Below, piece by piece: positions 36,373 to 47,882 of a stretch of 55,214 nucleotides of DNA; positions within the stretch are counted from its first letter, which is position 1; every line of letters starts with the position of its first letter. This DNA is from an uncultured Rickettsiales bacterium (GTDB taxonomy: Bacteria; Pseudomonadota; Alphaproteobacteria; Rickettsiales; UBA1997), in assembly GCA_905478165.1 (NCBI GenBank), contig CAJQHK010000019.1, positions 1-55,214 of the forward strand, read 5' to 3'. A program made the translations under genes and the position numbers. Under the pieces are notes generated by a model. That model was not told the origin of the DNA. It saw nothing but the letters and a program-made list of their open reading frames with translations, and ran no database searches.

Positions 36373-36802
36373 TTAAATCTTAATAATCGGCAGGTCAAAA
36401 ACATCCGTCTGAACGGGTCGCATTCTTGGTTTTGGCGGTATTGTTGCCATAATGTCAGTAATAAACTGTTTATTATCATCTTTAAATGCATCAGATATAA
36501 CTTCTATAGCATTTCTATCAACTTCTAAGGCAATTTTAACAAGCTCTTTACCCCTCAATAGATTCCGGTATATGTTTAATAGATAGGGGAGACTTCTTTA
36601 TTGCAGCCTCAATAATTGCAATACTCATTGTCGTGATAGTTATGTCCTCGAGAAATTGAAGTGACTCAGAATTCTGCTTTATTGCAGCCCTATAAACCCC
36701 CATATATCTCTTTAATTGGTCCGATGCATGTTGCAACTGCATTCCGTCTTCTGTTACAGCTTGTAGTACTTCTAACTCACCTGATTTTTTGTTTATTGGC
36801 AT
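36373..36802 (-). pseudogene. DUF4116-like repeat protein split by a GGGG tract
   Basis: The upstream part (36548-36802, 84 residues) reads LQAVTEDGMQLQHASDQLKR and AAIKQNSESLQFL, close to DUF4116 repeats. It ends at a stop just after CCCC (36551-36554 on the plus strand). The downstream part (36373-36558) continues KELVKIALEVDRNAIEVISDAFKDD in another frame, again repeat-like. Removing one G joins them as PESIEGKELVKIALE. It could be a true frameshift, a sequencing error or a switchable tract. Either way it sits inside an otherwise tight operon between sdhA and lgt. Confidence 0.55.
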
Positions 36803-36813
36803 TATTATAATAA

Positions 36814-38610
36814 TTAATATTCTCTTTTCTTAATTTCTATTTTAATATTCTCATTTAAAAATTTATCTCTAATTTTTCTTTTTAAATAGTGCAGTTTTTT
36901 ATTCACGTCCCTTTTAACAATACTGTGACAAATAAAATTACTGTCATCTCTTATTGTATAATCTTCTCTAAAATGTGATCCCCTACTCTCTTTACGATTT
37001 AAGGCCGAAAAACAACTAACAATTGACGTAGTCAGTAAGTTCCTCACTTCATAATATAATATAAATTGATCACCAAGAGTTAAGTTAACGTCAGATATCC
37101 TAAAATCACTTAAATCTTGATATAATTTATCAAACTTCTCTAATGCTTTATTTAACAAATCCTTATTCCTAAAAATTCCCACATATTCTTGATTTATCCT
37201 CTGAGCTTGATCTTTTATATTTTCTAAAGAGATAGCTTTAATATTGTTGCCAAAAATATCAGTAATTTTATCAATCTTTTTTGACAACAAATCGTCTGGC
37301 AAGACAGAAAAAGACCAATTTTTAATATTTTTAGCAATAAATTTTCCCGCTAAATCACCAAATACAATAATATCTAAAAGTGAATTACAGCCAACACGAT
37401 TAGCACCATGAGCTGAATTTGAAGCAACCTCGCCAATTGCAAATAAATTTTCAATTACGATTTCCTTATCATCAATCATATCGATAATTTGGCAATTTAT
37501 ATTTGTCGGAATTCCTCCCATAGTATAGTGAGCTGCTGGAGAAATAGGTATTTTTTCTGAAAAAACATCTATATTGGCAAATGATTTTACAGAATCTATT
37601 GTTTCTGACAATTTTTCTCTAATAATGTCAGGATCAATATGAGAAATATCAAGCCAAAGATGATCCTTGTTTTTTCCTGCACCATTACCATTATAAATTT
37701 CAGTAGCTATCGCTCTCGCCACAATATCTCGAGAAGCTAAATCGCCATATCTTGGAGCGTATTTTTCCATAAATCTTTCATTCTTAGCGTTAGTTAAGAT
37801 TCCACCCTCGCCACGAGCTGCTTCACTAATTAAAATGTTGGAATTATGTAGACCGGTTGGATGAAATTGAACAAATTCCATATCTTGTGCCGGTAAATTA
37901 TTATGAATAATTGTAGAAATTAAATCGCCAGAAAAGTTAGCGACACAAGTGTTGCGTTGATATATGTTATTATAGCCACCGCTGGCAATAATAACAGATT
38001 TGGCACTAAAAATATTAACCTCTCCACACTTTAAATCTAAAGCGATAGCACCAAAACACTTACCATCTCTAATCAATAAATCTAAAACAAAGCAGTGGTC
38101 AAAAAAAGTATTTTTATTATTTATGCAGGTTTCATAAAGTCTGTTATGAATTTCATAGCCTGTTTTATCAGCAATGCAGCAGGCCCTATGAGATAAATCT
38201 CCCTTACCAAAATCTAGAGTCTGTCCACCATATTTTCTTTGATAAATAGAGCCATTCTCTAATTTAGTAAAATTTACCCCAATTGATTCTAATTTTAATA
38301 TGGCATTTGTAGCATTTTTACACAGTAATTCCACGCAATCATAGTCACAAATGTAATCTCCAGACTTAATGGTATCGTAAATATGATATTTATAATTATC
38401 GTCATCAATATTACCAAAAGCCGCATTAATTCCACCCTTAGCTACAATTGTGTGATTCAAATTTGGTGATGATTTACCAAGGATGGCAACATTATTAAAA
38501 CCATCCTCATTCAAAGACATGGCCGCAGAAAGGCCTGCGCCACCAGAGCCAATAATTAAAACATCGAAATCATAATATTTAGTCTTAACCTTACCCTCCC
38601 CTAATGGCAT
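36814..38610 (-). CDS. sdhA: Succinate dehydrogenase/fumarate reductase flavoprotein subunit
   Basis: 598 residues. The FAD motif is [15 protein letters not shown], the covalent-FAD His lies in [13 protein letters not shown], and the active-site region includes [38 protein letters not shown] and [26 protein letters not shown] marks SdhA/FrdA rather than L-aspartate oxidase, though both share the fold. The last 30 residues are Lys-rich and unlike the usual SdhA tail. No sdhB, C or D is adjacent, and it sits instead between pyrE and a DUF4116 gene. Confidence 0.85.
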   Translation of the reverse strand: MPLGEGKVKTKYYDFDVLIIGSGGAGLSAAMSLNEDGFNNVAILGKSSPNLNHTIVAKGGINAAFGNIDDDNYKYHIYDTIKSGDYICDYDCVELLCKNATNAILKLESIGVNFTKLENGSIYQRKYGGQTLDFGKGDLSHRACCIADKTGYEIHNRLYETCINNKNTFFDHCFVLDLLIRDGKCFGAIALDLKCGEVNIFSAKSVIIASGGYNNIYQRNTCVANFSGDLISTIIHNNLPAQDMEFVQFHPTGLHNSNILISEAARGEGGILTNAKNERFMEKYAPRYGDLASRDIVARAIATEIYNGNGAGKNKDHLWLDISHIDPDIIREKLSETIDSVKSFANIDVFSEKIPISPAAHYTMGGIPTNINCQIIDMIDDKEIVIENLFAIGEVASNSAHGANRVGCNSLLDIIVFGDLAGKFIAKNIKNWSFSVLPDDLLSKKIDKITDIFGNNIKAISLENIKDQAQRINQEYVGIFRNKDLLNKALEKFDKLYQDLSDFRISDVNLTLGDQFILYYEVRNLLTTSIVSCFSALNRKESRGSHFREDYTIRDDSNFICHSIVKRDVNKKLHYLKRKIRDKFLNENIKIEIKKREY

Positions 38611-38615
38611 TATAA

Positions 38616-39221
38616 TTAACTATTTGAGATAAATCTGCTTCCAGGCTTTATGGCATCTAGATTTTTTAAATGCTCAGGAATATTGTTGGGACTAAAAGTT
38701 TCCGCTTCGACCTTAAGTAAAGATATTACTGGAATTGATAATTTCTTTTCTATATCTAGATCACTGTCAGATCTATCAATTAAAGACGCTTCGGCCACAA
38801 TATTAACATCATAATTAGAAATAAGCTCTAACACTTCTAAAGAAGATTTGCCGGTAGTAATGACGTCTTCAACTATTAAAATATTAGATTTTTCTGGAAT
38901 TTGAAAACCACGTCGAAGCTGAAATTCGCCACCAACTCTTTCACAAAAAATATTTTCTACACCTAAAATTCTTGAAATTTCATAACCAACCAAAACTCCA
39001 CCCATTGCAGGAGAGATAACTAAGTCAATCTTTTGGTCAGAAATTTTTTTTAAAATTTTGTCAACTAAATACACACATAATTCATTATTAATTTTTGCAT
39101 TATGAGTAATTTTAGAGCATTGTATGTAAGTATCGCTATGTAAACCAGAGGAAAGTTTAAAATGACCTTTTAATACGGCCCCAGCTTTAATAAATTTTTC
39201 TAATATTTTTTTTTCGCTCAT
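38616..39221 (-). CDS. pyrE: Orotate phosphoribosyltransferase
   Basis: Makes OMP from orotate and PRPP in pyrimidine synthesis. The 201 residues include the N-terminal [20 protein letters not shown], the PRPP-binding loop [16 protein letters not shown], and [11 protein letters not shown]. It is the first gene of a close-packed group with sdhA (5-base gap). It is divergent from kdsD. Confidence 0.95.
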   Translation of the reverse strand: MSEKKILEKFIKAGAVLKGHFKLSSGLHSDTYIQCSKITHNAKINNELCVYLVDKILKKISDQKIDLVISPAMGGVLVGYEISRILGVENIFCERVGGEFQLRRGFQIPEKSNILIVEDVITTGKSSLEVLELISNYDVNIVAEASLIDRSDSDLDIEKKLSIPVISLLKVEAETFSPNNIPEHLKNLDAIKPGSRFISNS

Positions 39222-39334
39222 ATTGAATTGATTTTAGTAAAGTAATTATTATATTAAAGCTTGAGAAATTTCTAAAAAACCTAGCTAATGTAATTTTAGA
39301 AATTCCTTAATTAAAAATAATTAAAAATAATTAA

Positions 39335-40282
39335 ATGATCAATCAAAAATATATCAAATTAGCAAAAGAAACTATTGAGATTGAAATTAAAGGTCTAAAA
39401 GCTCTCTTAGATTATTTTGGAGCAGATTTTTGTAACGCCATTGATTTAATTTTAAATTGCAAAGGTAGAGTCATATTTAGCGGCATAGGAAAATCTGGCC
39501 ATATTGCAAATAAAATTTCAGCAACTCTTGCTTCAACCGGCACTACTTCATTCTTTATTCACCCATCAGAAGCTAGTCATGGAGATCTCGGCATGATTAC
39601 TAAGAATGATGTTGTTATTCTACTTTCCAACTCGGGAGAAACTAAAGAATTAACCGATATCATATATTATTGTCAAAATAATAAAATTCCATTAATTGCA
39701 ATCGTTAGAAGAGTTGGCTCAGATTTAGTTGACATTAGTAATGTTAGTTTAATTTTACCAAACATAGAGGAGGCAAATTTTGTTAACGCACCGACAACCT
39801 CAACCACTATGATGATTGCATTAGGTGATGCTATAGCTTCCGTTTTAATGAATGTTAAAAATTTCTCTAAAAATCAATATGGCGCTTTTCATCCTGGTGG
39901 AAAATTAGGTTCTGAATTGACAAAAATTGCAAAAGTAATGAGAATTGGTAACAATATACCAATTGTTAATTTAGATGAAAATATTTCTAACGTATTACTG
40001 GAAATGACATCTAAGCATTTAGGTTGCACAGCAGTTATCGATAATAATAAAACACTGATTGGCATTGTAACAGATGGAGATTTAAGGCGGCATCTCGTTG
40101 ATGACAAAAACTTTATGAATCTAAAAGCAAAAGATGTAATGACTAAAAATCCCTGCAACATGAAAGAAGATGAGTTAGTAATCTCAGCCAAAGAATTTTT
40201 TCATAATAAAAAAATCACAAGCATTTTTATTATCAATGAAAATAAAAACGTAAAAGGTATAGTTCATATTCACGATATTTAA
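39335..40282 (+). CDS. kdsD: D-arabinose 5-phosphate isomerase (KdsD/KpsF)
   Basis: 315 residues. A SIS sugar-isomerase domain (about 35-175) has GIGKSGHIANKISATLASTG, HPSEASHGDLGMI and LLSNSGETKEL. Two CBS domains follow (about 205-315) with VIDNNKTLIGIVTDGDLRRH. It converts ribulose 5-phosphate to arabinose 5-phosphate for KDO, implying an LPS core. It lies 9 bases before dnaJ and is probably co-transcribed with it. Confidence 0.94.
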   Translation: MINQKYIKLAKETIEIEIKGLKALLDYFGADFCNAIDLILNCKGRVIFSGIGKSGHIANKISATLASTGTTSFFIHPSEASHGDLGMITKNDVVILLSNSGETKELTDIIYYCQNNKIPLIAIVRRVGSDLVDISNVSLILPNIEEANFVNAPTTSTTMMIALGDAIASVLMNVKNFSKNQYGAFHPGGKLGSELTKIAKVMRIGNNIPIVNLDENISNVLLEMTSKHLGCTAVIDNNKTLIGIVTDGDLRRHLVDDKNFMNLKAKDVMTKNPCNMKEDELVISAKEFFHNKKITSIFIINENKNVKGIVHIHDI

Positions 40283-40291
40283 TAAAGAAGC

Positions 40292-41437
40292 ATGTCAAAA
40301 GATTATTACAATGTATTAGGTGTATCAAAATCATCCGATGGTAACGAAATTAAAAAAGCTTACCGTAAATTAGCAATGAAATATCATCCAGATAAAAATC
40401 CTGGTGATAAGGAGGCTGAAAAAAAGTTCAAAGAAGCAACTGCATCTTATGAGACACTAAAAGATCCTCAAAAAAAAGCAGCCTATGATCAATATGGTCA
40501 CGAGGCCTTTGAAAATGGTGGAGGTAACTCCGCTTCCGGCTTTAATGGAGGAGGATCTAGAGGATCTGGTGGAGGTTTTTCTGACTTTGAAGATGTCTTC
40601 AGTGGTTTCAGCGATATATTTGGCGGTGGCGGCAGAAGTTCTAAAAGAAGGTCGGAAATTGAAGGATCTGACATTAGGTATAATCTAGTTATTGATATTT
40701 TTGAAGCCTTTAGTGGGGTAGAAAAAAATATTAAATTTAAAGTTGCAGCCTCTTGTGAAAAATGCTCTGGATCTGGGTCAAAAAGCGCCCAAAGCACAAC
40801 AAGTTGCGGCACTTGTGGAGGAGCGGGTAAGGTTAGGATGCAACAAGGCCTATTCATCGTAGAAAGAACTTGTCACAGCTGTCAAGGTTCTGGCCAAATA
40901 ATTAAAGACCCCTGCGACAAATGTTACGGCCAAGGTCGTTATGAAAAAAATAAAAATCTAGCAGTTAAAATTCCTGCAGGCATTGATGATGGAAATAGAA
41001 TCAGAATTGCGAAAGAAGGTGAAGCTGGCGCTAGAGGCGGTAACAATGGAGATCTATACGTCTTTGTGTCAATCAAAGATCATCAATTTTTTACTCGAGA
41101 AAGCAATGATATTCATATTGAAATTCCAATTAAAATGACCACTGCCGCACTTGGTGGTTCAGTTGAAATTCCAACAATTGAGAATTCTAAAGCAAAATTA
41201 ACCATACCTACTGGCTCACAAACTAATAACAGGTTCCGTCTTAAAAATAAAGGCATGGTAATTCTCAACTCTGGAGGCAGGAGAGGAGATATGTATGTCC
41301 AAATATTCGTTGAAACTCCAATTAAGTTAAGTGACGAACAAAGACAATTAATGGAACAGCTAGATAAGGAAATTAATGATAATTCCAACCCTCAATCTCA
41401 AAGTTTTTTTAACAAATTTAAAAAAATATTCGGTTGA
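40292..41437 (+). CDS. dnaJ: Chaperone protein DnaJ
   Basis: DnaK co-chaperone, 381 residues, class I. The J domain carries HPD at 32-34, and a Gly/Phe-rich linker runs to about 130. The four zinc motifs are CEKCSGSG, CGTCGGAG, CHSCQGSG and CDKCYGQG. The C-terminal substrate-binding domains are complete. dnaK is not in this window. Confidence 0.97.
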   Translation: MSKDYYNVLGVSKSSDGNEIKKAYRKLAMKYHPDKNPGDKEAEKKFKEATASYETLKDPQKKAAYDQYGHEAFENGGGNSASGFNGGGSRGSGGGFSDFEDVFSGFSDIFGGGGRSSKRRSEIEGSDIRYNLVIDIFEAFSGVEKNIKFKVAASCEKCSGSGSKSAQSTTSCGTCGGAGKVRMQQGLFIVERTCHSCQGSGQIIKDPCDKCYGQGRYEKNKNLAVKIPAGIDDGNRIRIAKEGEAGARGGNNGDLYVFVSIKDHQFFTRESNDIHIEIPIKMTTAALGGSVEIPTIENSKAKLTIPTGSQTNNRFRLKNKGMVILNSGGRRGDMYVQIFVETPIKLSDEQRQLMEQLDKEINDNSNPQSQSFFNKFKKIFG

Positions 41438-41490
41438 AACTGAAAAAATAATTAATATAATTTTTACAAAATAAACTTAATACTTTAATT

Positions 41491-41808
41491 ATGGCAAAAG
41501 AAATAACTGACGATCTATTTGAAGAAAAAGTAATTAACTCCAAAAAACCAGTTCTAATTGACTTTTGGGCTAGCTGGTGCGGTCCTTGTAAACAACTAGC
41601 TCCAACTATTGATGCCATTAGCGAAGAATTAGCAAACGATATCGATGTCTATAAATGTAATATTGACGAAAATCCAGAAACCCCTTCAAAATATGCGGTC
41701 CGAGGCATCCCGACTTTAATTTTATTTAAAGATGGTCAAGTCGTCGATACAAAGGTTGGAAATTTACCAAAAAGTACAATAACTCAGTGGATTAAAGATA
41801 ATAGCTAG
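41491..41808 (+). CDS. trxA: Thioredoxin
   Basis: 105 residues with the active site WCGPC (Cys30, Cys33), DFWASW before it and the cis-proline turn GIPTLILFKDG. Cytosolic thiol reductant. It follows dnaJ by 53 bases in the same direction and converges on anmK. The 41809-41956 spacer shows no gene and no clear terminator. Confidence 0.97.
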   Translation: MAKEITDDLFEEKVINSKKPVLIDFWASWCGPCKQLAPTIDAISEELANDIDVYKCNIDENPETPSKYAVRGIPTLILFKDGQVVDTKVGNLPKSTITQWIKDNS

Positions 41809-41956
41809 AATTTTTAGATAACTACTTGGTAAGTTCTGTTTTCTATTTGAACGACATCATGTAATTTGTCATATTAGGTTTATTGAAAAATAAAATTAAC
41901 ATCAAATTCTTTGGTCTAAAATTATATGTCTTGTTTGAATTGGAGGTTGAATTTAG

Positions 41957-43036
41957 CTATAATTTAGCATAACTCAGTGGTAAATTATAAAAATTTCTAA
42001 TAGCCAAGAAAGCAAATAATTCTGCCTCTACCGAATCAATATTTATATTAAAATTTTTGGCATTTAAAATTTCTAGACCCGTTATTTCTGCAATCTTTTC
42101 TAGTAAAAAAATATTCTTTGCGCCACCACCAGAAATTATAATTTTTGTTGGTTTTTTTGGTAATAAATCAAGAGATTTTTTTAAAGATTTTGACATAATA
42201 TCAACCAAACTTGCCAAAGCATCACTTAACTCTAAATCATCAAACCTACCTAAATAACTACTAAATTCATTGCGATCAATTGATTTTGGAAAAGATCTTT
42301 TAAAAAACTCTAACCTTAAAAATTCATCAGATAAATTTAAATCGATTTTACCACTTTTAGCAATTTCTCCATTTTTATCAAAATTCTTTCCAAGTTTTTT
42401 ATATACTAAATCATCCATTGGAGCGTTGCCAAAACAAATATCTCCTGCAATTAAGTCTCTTGCACCTTCTGTAACATAAGTAATGTTAGCAACTCCACCA
42501 ATATTCATAAAAATCACCTCCTCACTAAGACAGTCTTTTAATAAGGCATGATGATATATTGGGGCAAGAGGCGCTCCCTGCCCTCCATTTTTAATATCAA
42601 TATTCCTTAAATCACTAATAACTTTAATGTTAAGCACCTTTTCAAGTAAGCTAGAATCACCAATTTGCCAAGTTAATTTTTGATCTGGTCTATGTAAAAT
42701 GGTATGACCATGAAAACCGATAAGATCAATATGTTTATAGTCTAAATTATATTTTTTAATAAACTTTTGAACTGCCTCAATGTGAATTTTTGTTATTTGT
42801 TTAGTTGCATCTAATGATAATTTAGAATTTAAACTAGGATTATTGATTAATTCTCTGAGTGTTTTTTGAAAAATTTTAGAATAAGGAAGGAAAAAAAATT
42901 TATTTTCTTTTTTAACAGAAAATCCATCGGACTCAATGAGAGCAACATCAATTCCGTCCATCGATGTACCACTCATTAATCCAATGGCTTTCAGATATTT
43001 ATTATCAGATTTTTTTTTATCTGGAATAATACTCAA
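41957..43036 (-). CDS. anmK: Anhydro-N-acetylmuramic acid kinase
   Basis: Peptidoglycan recycling enzyme that opens and phosphorylates anhydro-MurNAc, 359 residues. Landmarks are GLMSGTSMDGIDVALIESDG, FHGHTILHRPDQKLTWQIGD, MNIGGVANIT, GNAPMDDL and IISGGGAKN. It implies that the cell makes or recycles peptidoglycan. Its start overlaps the rpsD end by 20 bases, an unusually long overlap, but no better start is visible. Confidence 0.95.
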   Translation of the reverse strand: MSIIPDKKKSDNKYLKAIGLMSGTSMDGIDVALIESDGFSVKKENKFFFLPYSKIFQKTLRELINNPSLNSKLSLDATKQITKIHIEAVQKFIKKYNLDYKHIDLIGFHGHTILHRPDQKLTWQIGDSSLLEKVLNIKVISDLRNIDIKNGGQGAPLAPIYHHALLKDCLSEEVIFMNIGGVANITYVTEGARDLIAGDICFGNAPMDDLVYKKLGKNFDKNGEIAKSGKIDLNLSDEFLRLEFFKRSFPKSIDRNEFSSYLGRFDDLELSDALASLVDIMSKSLKKSLDLLPKKPTKIIISGGGAKNIFLLEKIAEITGLEILNAKNFNINIDSVEAELFAFLAIRNFYNLPLSYAKL

Positions 43037-43631
43037 TAATTAAATTAATATTTACTTCAAAAGCGTAAGGAACGTCTGCAAAGGCAGCTTCAGCTACAAT
43101 CTCAACTGAACTCTCATCCTTATCTAGTCTTAAATATTCCGGAACATCTCTTTCCAACTTATCTAAAGATTCAATTATTAGATTAATTTTTTTAGATTTA
43201 TCTCTAATAGAAACAACGTCTCCAACCTTTAACTTATAGGATGAAATATTAACAATTTTATCATTAACCTTAATATGCTTGTGACTAATTAACTGTTTAG
43301 CAGAAAAAATTGTTGGAGCAATATTTGATCTATAAACAACCGAATCTAACCTGGACTCGAGTAAAGCAATAAAACTTTCACCAGTATCACCCTTCTTTTT
43401 AGCAGCTAATTTAAAGAAATTTTTAAATTGCTTTTCTGACATATTATAATGAAACCTTAGTTTTTGTTTCTCATTTAATTGAGTACCGTAGTTACTTAGC
43501 CTTCTAGGACCTCTAGTTTGTTTTTGACCAGGCCTTACATTTAATCTGCTAGAAGATGTATCTTCTCTTCCCCACAAATTTACACCAGTGGATCTTGCAA
43601 TCTTATTTTTAGATTTAATAATTTTTGTCAT
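43017..43631 (-). CDS. rpsD: 30S ribosomal protein S4
   Basis: 204 residues. The N-terminal part includes SRLNVRPGQKQTRGPRRLSN, and the S4 RNA-binding domain has ESRLDSVVYRSNIAPTIFSA and LISHKHIKVNDKIVNISSY. It binds 16S rRNA early in 30S assembly. It lies downstream of rpoC, separated by 122 bases, and is apart from the usual alpha operon (rpsK-rpoA). Isolated rpsD is common in Alphaproteobacteria. Confidence 0.97.
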   Translation of the reverse strand: MTKIIKSKNKIARSTGVNLWGREDTSSSRLNVRPGQKQTRGPRRLSNYGTQLNEKQKLRFHYNMSEKQFKNFFKLAAKKKGDTGESFIALLESRLDSVVYRSNIAPTIFSAKQLISHKHIKVNDKIVNISSYKLKVGDVVSIRDKSKKINLIIESLDKLERDVPEYLRLDKDESSVEIVAEAAFADVPYAFEVNINLIIEYYSR

Positions 43632-43753
43632 TTAATTGCTTATTAATAATTTATATTCAAATGCTAAGTATATTAAATATCATAGTTCTAATAAAAAATA
43701 TAGATATCACGCTAATTACAATAAGTAATTATACTTAAAGTAATCAGCTGCAA

Positions 43754-46700
43754 CTATACTTCGCCATACTTCTGTTTAAGATTGTTAGATGCTAAGCCAG
43801 TACCAACAGGAACCAACCTACCAACAATAATATTCTCTTTCAAACCTCTTAAATAATCGCTTCTTCCTTGAGTTGCAGAATCCGTTAAGACTTTTGTAGT
43901 CTCCTGGAAAGAAGCTGAAGATATAAAGGATTTAGTTTGTAATGAAGCTTTGGTAATACCAAGTAAAACCGCTAAGGCCCTAGCTGACTTACCACCATCT
44001 TCAATAATTTTATTATTTACTTCATTAAAATCATCCTTATCTACGATCTCTCCTCTTAAATACATAGAAGAGCCAGGATCAGCAATCTCAACTCTTTTAA
44101 GCATCATGCTTAAAATAACTTCAATATGCTTATCATCTATCTTCACGCCCTGCATACGGTAAACCTTCTGGACCTCAAAAATCATATATTTTCTAAATTC
44201 TTCAATACCCAATATACGTAAAATATCATGCGGAGATAAATTTCCATCAATCAATAAGTCACCTTTTTTAACGTTATCACCTTCGCTAAAGAATATGTGC
44301 TGACCTTTAGGTATGATATATTCTATCGGCTCCTCATCAGCATTTTCTGGTCTAACAATAATTTTTCTCTTTACCTTATACTCTTTAACAAACTCAATAA
44401 TACCAGAAATCTCACTCATTATAGCGGTATTTTTTGATTTCCTAGCTTCAAATAGTTCCGCTACCCTAGGTAAACCACCTGTGATATCTTTAGTTTTAGA
44501 AGATTCTTTAGGAATTCTTGCAATAATATCGCCAGCCTTAACCTCCTCATCATCAGAATAAGTAATAATTGCACCAACAGAAAGATTATATTCTTTCTTC
44601 TCAAAACCTTTAATAAATAATCTAGGCTTAATATCTTGTTGAGTATATTGCTTCCAATCAATAACTACTTTCGTAGAAATTCCAGTTTCTTCATCAACCT
44701 TCTCTCTAATTGAAACGTTCTCTGTCAGATCGGCATATTCTAAATTACCATCAGTCTCGGCAATTACCGGGATATTATAAGAATCCCAATCAGCTAAATG
44801 ATCTCCTTTTTTTATCTCGTCACCATCATCAAAATTAATGACTGAACCATAAGGTAATTTATAATTATGAAAAACCTCTCCTGTTTTCTTGTCAGTATTC
44901 TTAATTTCACAGTTTCTACTTACCACTACATATTTACCATCTTGTCTTTTAATAACAGATGAGGAATCAAACTTTAAAACACCTTCGTCAGTTGCAGAGA
45001 TCGATGATTGCTCATTACCTCTTAAGGCAGCGCCTCCAATATGGAAAGTTCTCATGGTTAACTGAGTACCTGGCTCACCAATTGATTGGGCAGCTACTAC
45101 GCCAACAGCCTCTCCAACACTAACTAAATTACCAGTAGAAAGGTCGCGACCATAGCATTTAGAGCAAATACCATATTTAGATTTACAAGATAATGCACTC
45201 CTAACTTCAGCAGTTCTAAGTTTGGAAAGACCAACTTTTTTAGCCATCTCTTCATCAACTAAATCTCCAGACTTAACTAAGACGTTACCACTTTTATCAA
45301 CAATATCTTTGGAAACTATTCTTCCAAGAATTTGATCTTTAAGTGAAGCTACAACAGTTCTGTCATCTACAATCTCTTCTACAACAACACCAACTTCCGC
45401 GCCACAATCATCCTCCATGATAATACAATCCTGAGCAACATCAACCAGTCTCCTAGTTAAGTAACCAGAGTTTGCTGTCTTTAAAGCTGTATCTGCAAGA
45501 CCCTTTCTAGCACCGTGGGCAGAAATAAAGTATTCCAACACATTTAAGCCTTCCTTAAAGTTAGAAGTGATAGGATTTTCAATAATTTCACCAGAAGGCT
45601 TTGCCATTAAACCCCTCATACCCGAAACCTGCTTAATTTGATTTTCAGAACCTCTAGCTCCAGAATCTGACATCATATAAATAGAGTTAGTAGTGATAGG
45701 ATCAGAGACGTCCGAAAGACCTTTCATCATCTCATCAGAGATTGATTTAGTGCATTCTGTCCACTCATCAATTACCTTATTGTACCTTTCTCCATTAGTA
45801 ATAAGACCTTCTCTATATTGCTTATAAAGCTTTTTAACACTTTCAAAAGATTTATTGACATAAGATTGTTTTGTCTCGGGAATAACCATGTCATTCTTAC
45901 CAATAGAAATCCCAGACTTACCAGAATATTTAAAACCTATTGCCATTATTTTATCACAAAAAGTTACAGTCTCTTCTTGTCCAGCGTATCTATACACCTT
46001 ATCAATAAGTTCCTTGATATCTTTTTGGGTCATTTTCTGATTTACTAAATCAAAATCATGATTCATTGATTCTGGCAACTGATTATATAAAAGAGCTCTA
46101 CCACAAGTTGTATCAATAACTTTAAATTGTTTTATACCTCCTAAATCAGTATATAAACAACGATATTTTATTTTACTATGAATTGAGATCTTATCATCAA
46201 ACAGCACGCGCTGCAACTCACTTTCATTCGCTACTAATACAGGGTCATTATTAACTTCATCACTATCTAGAGTTAAATAATACAGACCTAAAACAATATC
46301 TTGTGAAGGAACAATGATCGGCTTGCCGTTAGCGGGACTCAAGATATTGTTAGTTGCCATCATTAAAACTCTGGACTCCACCTGAGCTTCTATAGACAAT
46401 GGAACATGAACAGCCATCTGATCTCCATCAAAATCAGCATTAAAAGCGGCACAGACCAAAGGGTTTAATTGAATTGCTTTACCTTCAATTAAAACTGGTT
46501 CAAAAGCCTGGATACCAAGTCTATGTAAAGTTGGAGCTCTATTTAATAAAATTGGATGACCTTTAATAACCTCCTCCAAGATGTCCCAAACTTCAGGTAT
46601 CTCAGATTCAACCATTTTTTTAGATATTTTAATGGATGGAGATTTTCCATATAACTCTAATTTTGAATAGATAAAAGGTTTAAATAATTCTAGAGCCATT

Positions 46701-47839
46701 TTTTTTGGTAAACCGCACTGGTGCAGCTTTAACTCTGGACCAACCACAATTACACTCCTACCAGAATAATCAACTCTTTTACCTAATAAATTTTGTCTAA
46801 ACCTACCCTGTTTACCTTTAAGCATGTCACTTAAGGATTTAAAAGGCCTTTTGCTTGCATTTTTTACAACAGTTCCACTTCTACCATTATCCAAAAGAGC
46901 GTCAACAGACTCTTGTAACATCCTCTTTTCATTTTTAATAATAATATCAGGGGCTCCAAGATCTAATAATCTTTTTAAACGATTATTTCTATTAATAACC
47001 CTACGATATAATTCATTAAGATCGGAAGCTGCAAACCTGCCACCATCAAGCATAACCAAAGGTCTAATATCGGGAGGAATAACTGGAAGAACCGTCATTA
47101 CCATCCAATTTGGCTCATTATCAGATTCTACAAAATTATTAACTAACTTCAATCTCTTTACAACCTTCTCTCTCTTTAATTCTGAAGTAATGGTATCTAA
47201 CTCTTCTCTTAATTCTGATTGAATTTTTACTAAATCAAGTCTTTTTAATAATTTTTGAATAGCTTCGGCACCCATATCGGCTTCAAAACTACCATAACCA
47301 TATTCATCTTGAAACTCTTCATACTCCTTATCAGTAAGTATTTGACCTTCAGATAAGGGAGACATGAGTGGGTCAATTACTACATAACTTTCAAAATATA
47401 TTACCTTTTCTATGTTTTTTAAACTTTGCCCAAGTAAAGTACTAATTCTTGATGGTAAAGATTTTAAAAACCAGATATGAGCTACTGGACTTGCAAGCTC
47501 GATATGACCCATCCTTTCTCTTCTAACTTTTGAAGAAGTAACCTCAACACCACATTTTTCACAGACAATACCCTTGTATTTTACCCTCTTATACTTACCA
47601 CATAAACATTCATAATCCTTAATAGGGCCAAATATTCTAGCACAAAACAAACCATCTCTTTCTGGTTTAAAAGTTCTATAATTAACAGTTTCCGGCTTTT
47701 TTACTTCACCATAAGACCAAGACCTTATCTTATCAGGATCGGCAATAGATATTTTTATGGCATTAAAATTTAAATTATCAGTCTTTTGGTTTGATAATCT
47801 TAATAAACCGTCTGACGATATACCTTCAAGAGATGACAT
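43754..47839 (-). CDS. rpoC: DNA-directed RNA polymerase subunit beta'
   Basis: 1361 residues. The N-terminal zinc ribbon [20 protein letters not shown], the catalytic Mg loop [14 protein letters not shown] (about 470), the trigger-loop region [17 protein letters not shown] and the second Cys cluster [14 protein letters not shown] are all present. It follows rpoB by 43 bases. An AT-only hairpin (43713-43731) lies downstream and may help end the long operon transcript. Confidence 0.98.
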   Translation of the reverse strand: MSSLEGISSDGLLRLSNQKTDNLNFNAIKISIADPDKIRSWSYGEVKKPETVNYRTFKPERDGLFCARIFGPIKDYECLCGKYKRVKYKGIVCEKCGVEVTSSKVRRERMGHIELASPVAHIWFLKSLPSRISTLLGQSLKNIEKVIYFESYVVIDPLMSPLSEGQILTDKEYEEFQDEYGYGSFEADMGAEAIQKLLKRLDLVKIQSELREELDTITSELKREKVVKRLKLVNNFVESDNEPNWMVMTVLPVIPPDIRPLVMLDGGRFAASDLNELYRRVINRNNRLKRLLDLGAPDIIIKNEKRMLQESVDALLDNGRSGTVVKNASKRPFKSLSDMLKGKQGRFRQNLLGKRVDYSGRSVIVVGPELKLHQCGLPKKMALELFKPFIYSKLELYGKSPSIKISKKMVESEIPEVWDILEEVIKGHPILLNRAPTLHRLGIQAFEPVLIEGKAIQLNPLVCAAFNADFDGDQMAVHVPLSIEAQVESRVLMMATNNILSPANGKPIIVPSQDIVLGLYYLTLDSDEVNNDPVLVANESELQRVLFDDKISIHSKIKYRCLYTDLGGIKQFKVIDTTCGRALLYNQLPESMNHDFDLVNQKMTQKDIKELIDKVYRYAGQEETVTFCDKIMAIGFKYSGKSGISIGKNDMVIPETKQSYVNKSFESVKKLYKQYREGLITNGERYNKVIDEWTECTKSISDEMMKGLSDVSDPITTNSIYMMSDSGARGSENQIKQVSGMRGLMAKPSGEIIENPITSNFKEGLNVLEYFISAHGARKGLADTALKTANSGYLTRRLVDVAQDCIIMEDDCGAEVGVVVEEIVDDRTVVASLKDQILGRIVSKDIVDKSGNVLVKSGDLVDEEMAKKVGLSKLRTAEVRSALSCKSKYGICSKCYGRDLSTGNLVSVGEAVGVVAAQSIGEPGTQLTMRTFHIGGAALRGNEQSSISATDEGVLKFDSSSVIKRQDGKYVVVSRNCEIKNTDKKTGEVFHNYKLPYGSVINFDDGDEIKKGDHLADWDSYNIPVIAETDGNLEYADLTENVSIREKVDEETGISTKVVIDWKQYTQQDIKPRLFIKGFEKKEYNLSVGAIITYSDDEEVKAGDIIARIPKESSKTKDITGGLPRVAELFEARKSKNTAIMSEISGIIEFVKEYKVKRKIIVRPENADEEPIEYIIPKGQHIFFSEGDNVKKGDLLIDGNLSPHDILRILGIEEFRKYMIFEVQKVYRMQGVKIDDKHIEVILSMMLKRVEIADPGSSMYLRGEIVDKDDFNEVNNKIIEDGGKSARALAVLLGITKASLQTKSFISSASFQETTKVLTDSATQGRSDYLRGLKENIIVGRLVPVGTGLASNNLKQKYGEV

Positions 47840-47882
47840 ATAAAAATTATATATTTATTTAATATTAACTGAACAACACAAA

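Noticed and set aside
36814-38610. L-aspartate oxidase (NadB)
   Set aside because: It shares the fold, but the length, the SRGSHFRED motif and the DLASRD and [10 protein letters not shown] segments fit SdhA/FrdA better.
40498-40857. 119-residue minus-strand frame antisense to dnaJ
   Set aside because: It mirrors the Gly/Phe and zinc-rich coding sequence of dnaJ, is Pro/Leu/Ser-rich and matches nothing.
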